Of a stretch of DNA of 5,739 bases, positions 5,157 to 5,739 are shown piece after piece; position 1 is the first letter of the stretch, and each line of letters opens with the position of its first letter. Origin of the DNA: CAZDDW01 sp043811105 (GTDB taxonomy: Bacteria > Patescibacteriota > Patescibacteriia > UBA9934 > CAZDDW01); assembly GCA_043811105.1 (NCBI GenBank), contig JBDRNK010000107.1, forward strand, positions 1 to 5,739, in the 5' to 3' direction. The translations under genes and the position numbers were made by a program. The notes below the pieces were generated by a model. It saw only the letters and a list, made by a program, of their open reading frames with translations, did no database searches and was not told where the DNA came from.

Positions 5157-5162
5157 ATTATA
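5157..5162 (-). promoter_or_regulatory. -10 box of the helicase gene, predicting a leaderless mRNA
   Basis: The minus strand reads TATAAT, then six bases, then the ATG at 5150. Initiation at the usual 6-7 nt past the -10 would put the first transcribed base at or next to the A of ATG. No convincing -35 is present; that position falls in the T-tract of the upstream terminator. Confidence 0.55.
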
Positions 5163-5175
5163 GTCTATTTAGAAG

Positions 5176-5204
5176 AAAAATGCACCCGAAAGACGTTGGG
5201 TGCA
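5176..5204 (-). terminator. Intrinsic terminator of the lipoprotein gene
   Basis: On the minus strand TGCACCC (5204-5198) pairs perfectly with GGGTGCA (5187-5181) around a 10-nt loop and is followed by TTTTTCTTC. It lies 33 bp after the stop codon of 5237-5518 and 14 bp before the helicase -10 box, so it insulates the two genes. Confidence 0.75.
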
Positions 5205-5236
5205 ACAATAGGCAACTAACAGAATTCAGTTTGTTT

Positions 5237-5518
5237 CTAGTAAAAGATCGAGCAACTCTCAGGTTCCAAGCGACAACAGATCGTTGGCGCCTGTTCCTCA
5301 CCGCTGGGACTGATTCCCTTGGCTTTGTAGGCCACGTTGTCCAGCACATCACAACCAAACCAGCTTGGTCGGATATCGTGTGTTTCCGTGATCTCGACAT
5401 CAGTCCAGCCGGCCTTGGTCAGAGCTTCCATAGCAACGTCCTGGCTAACAGTCTCCCCACATGCAGTCAGGGAGAGAATTGGAAAGGTGATCATCAACAG
5501 AATCAGTGTCCAACGCAT
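5237..5518 (-). CDS. Small putative lipoprotein of unknown function
   Basis: The 93-residue product begins with a short basic-hydrophobic signal peptide ending in the lipobox LTAC (17-20). It should be lipidated on Cys20 and anchored to the membrane facing outward. The mature part of about 74 residues reads ALTKAGWTDVEIT (32-44), WFGC (53-56), a KAKGISPSGEE stretch (65-75) and a C-terminal ICCRLEPESCSI (80-91). This order (A-L-x2-A-G-x-T-D-V, an aromatic before Cys, then a Cys near G/S-E, then a CxI end) resembles a family of small bacterial and phage-encoded lipoproteins I have seen annotated only as hypothetical. Cys56, Cys81, Cys82 and Cys89 suggest disulfides outside the membrane. AGGAGG (5529-5524) lies 5 nt before the ATG, behind a TTGACA promoter. 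It is a monocistronic unit with its own terminator. Confidence 0.7.
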   Translation of the reverse strand: MRWTLILLMITFPILSLTACGETVSQDVAMEALTKAGWTDVEITETHDIRPSWFGCDVLDNVAYKAKGISPSGEEQAPTICCRLEPESCSIFY

Positions 5519-5523
5519 TCAAC

Positions 5524-5529
5524 CCTCCT
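5524..5529 (-). promoter_or_regulatory. Consensus Shine-Dalgarno of the lipoprotein gene
   Basis: The minus strand reads AGGAGG, then five bases, then the ATG at 5518. Motif and spacing are identical to those of the gene at 3217-3756, and they fix the start that places the lipobox at residue 20. Confidence 0.8.
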
Positions 5530-5555
5530 TGGTTGGTTGTTGTTTGTGGTTGTTA

Positions 5556-5584
5556 ACCATAGCTTAAGTAGTTGTTCTTGTCAA
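5556..5584 (-). promoter_or_regulatory. Sigma-70-type promoter of the lipoprotein gene
   Basis: TTGACA (5584-5579), a 17-bp spacer and TATGGT (5561-5556) lie upstream of the gene and leave a leader of about 30 nt. The -10 matches consensus at four of six positions. Confidence 0.6.
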
Positions 5585-5636
5585 GCTTAATTGCTATTAG
5601 CCGAATTCTAAACATATTGTCCCACCCCTCAGACAA

Positions 5637-5666
5637 ATGAGCCATTTCAGCTAAGATATGGCTCAT
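5637..5666. repeat. 9-bp inverted repeat directly before the IS30-type start codon
   Basis: ATGAGCCAT (5637-5645) and ATGGCTCAT (5658-5666) are exact reverse complements around a 12-nt spacer. The spacer contains a -10-like TAAGAT (5652-5657), and the start codon follows at 5667. It could be a transposase-binding operator, a terminus component or an mRNA hairpin. Confidence 0.6.
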
Positions 5667-5739
5667 ATGCGAAGATTAACCCAATTAGAAAGAGAAGTTA
5701 TCGAATTATGTTTAGCTAATGGTCGTAGTCACAGACGTA
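5667..5739 (+). CDS. N-terminus of an IS30-family transposase, partial
   Basis: The 24 visible codons read MRRLTQLEREVIELCLANGR and then SHRR before the sequence ends. The pattern L-T-x2-E-R-x2-I-x6-G-x-S-x-R matches the first helices of the HTH_38 domain that opens IS30-family transposases (DDE chemistry, cut-out and paste through a circular intermediate). The catalytic core lies outside the window. The ATG at 5667 is chosen because it directly precedes the helix-turn-helix pattern. An in-frame ATG at 5658 would add three residues, but it lies in the inverted-repeat arm. There is no Shine-Dalgarno. A different HTH_38 protein remains possible from so short a piece. Confidence 0.65.
   Translation, partial: MRRLTQLEREVIELCLANGRSHRR

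Larger units (their letters stand above)
5617..5739 (+). mobile_element. Probable left end of an IS30-type insertion sequence, cut by the window edge
   Basis: The start of an IS30-like transposase lies at the right edge. Just upstream, TTGTC (5617-5621) and GACAA (5632-5636) form a short inverted repeat that directly abuts a 9-bp one (5637-5666). I infer that the element boundary is near 5617, by analogy with the short distance between terminus and transposase start in IS30 elements. The right end is outside the window, so the terminal repeat cannot be confirmed. Confidence 0.4.

Noticed and set aside
5180..5590. Plus-strand 136-codon ORF opposite the lipoprotein
   Set aside because: It spans the lipoprotein's terminator, coding region and promoter in antisense and has no start signals. 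The lipobox and Shine-Dalgarno support the minus strand.

Overview
The window looks like chromosomal DNA from an uncultured bacterium, most plausibly a member of the Patescibacteria (candidate phyla radiation). That is an inference from gene content: a divergent Nramp-type carrier, a small STAS-like DUF4325 protein, short orphan Cys-rich proteins, single unlinked genes and two unrelated transposases. No marker gene fixes the lineage. UGA is the stop codon of four CDSs (199-483, 471-1877, 1971-2816, 3217-3756), so the UGA-as-glycine code of Gracilibacteria/SR1 does not apply.

Layout, left to right. Positions 1-198 hold no complete gene. They carry two stem-loops (20-42 and 48-71) and perhaps the N-terminus of a minus-strand zinc-ribbon protein. 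A DUF4325 STAS-like gene (199-483, +) converges on and overlaps a divergent Nramp transporter (471-1877, -). A Y1/HUH (RAYT-like) transposase (1971-2816, +) is tightly bracketed by a perfect 24-bp inverted repeat, giving a 910-bp element (1928-2837). The interval 2838-3216 has no convincing protein gene. On the minus strand it has a good promoter (3168-3196), back-to-back hairpins and an intrinsic terminator (2851-2877), so I propose a structured RNA of about 310 nt. Next come a Cys/His-rich orphan protein (3217-3756, -), a bidirectional terminator, a RhlE-like DEAD-box RNA helicase (3834-5150, -), another terminator, and a small lipoprotein (5237-5518, -). The right edge holds the first codons of an IS30-type transposase (5667-5739, +).

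The genes do not form a pathway; each appears to be its own transcription unit. Two expression styles are visible. The Nramp, Y1 transposase and helicase genes have TATAAT only 6-8 nt before the ATG and no Shine-Dalgarno, which predicts leaderless mRNAs. The two Cys-rich orphan genes instead have TTGACA-N17-(-10) promoters, a normal leader and AGGAGG five nt before the ATG. The putative RNA uses the same TTGACA-N17 promoter type.

The most interesting candidates are the structured RNA at about 2850-3161, the perfect inverted repeat that contains the transposase stop codon, and the Nramp homologue lacking the canonical metal-site motif.
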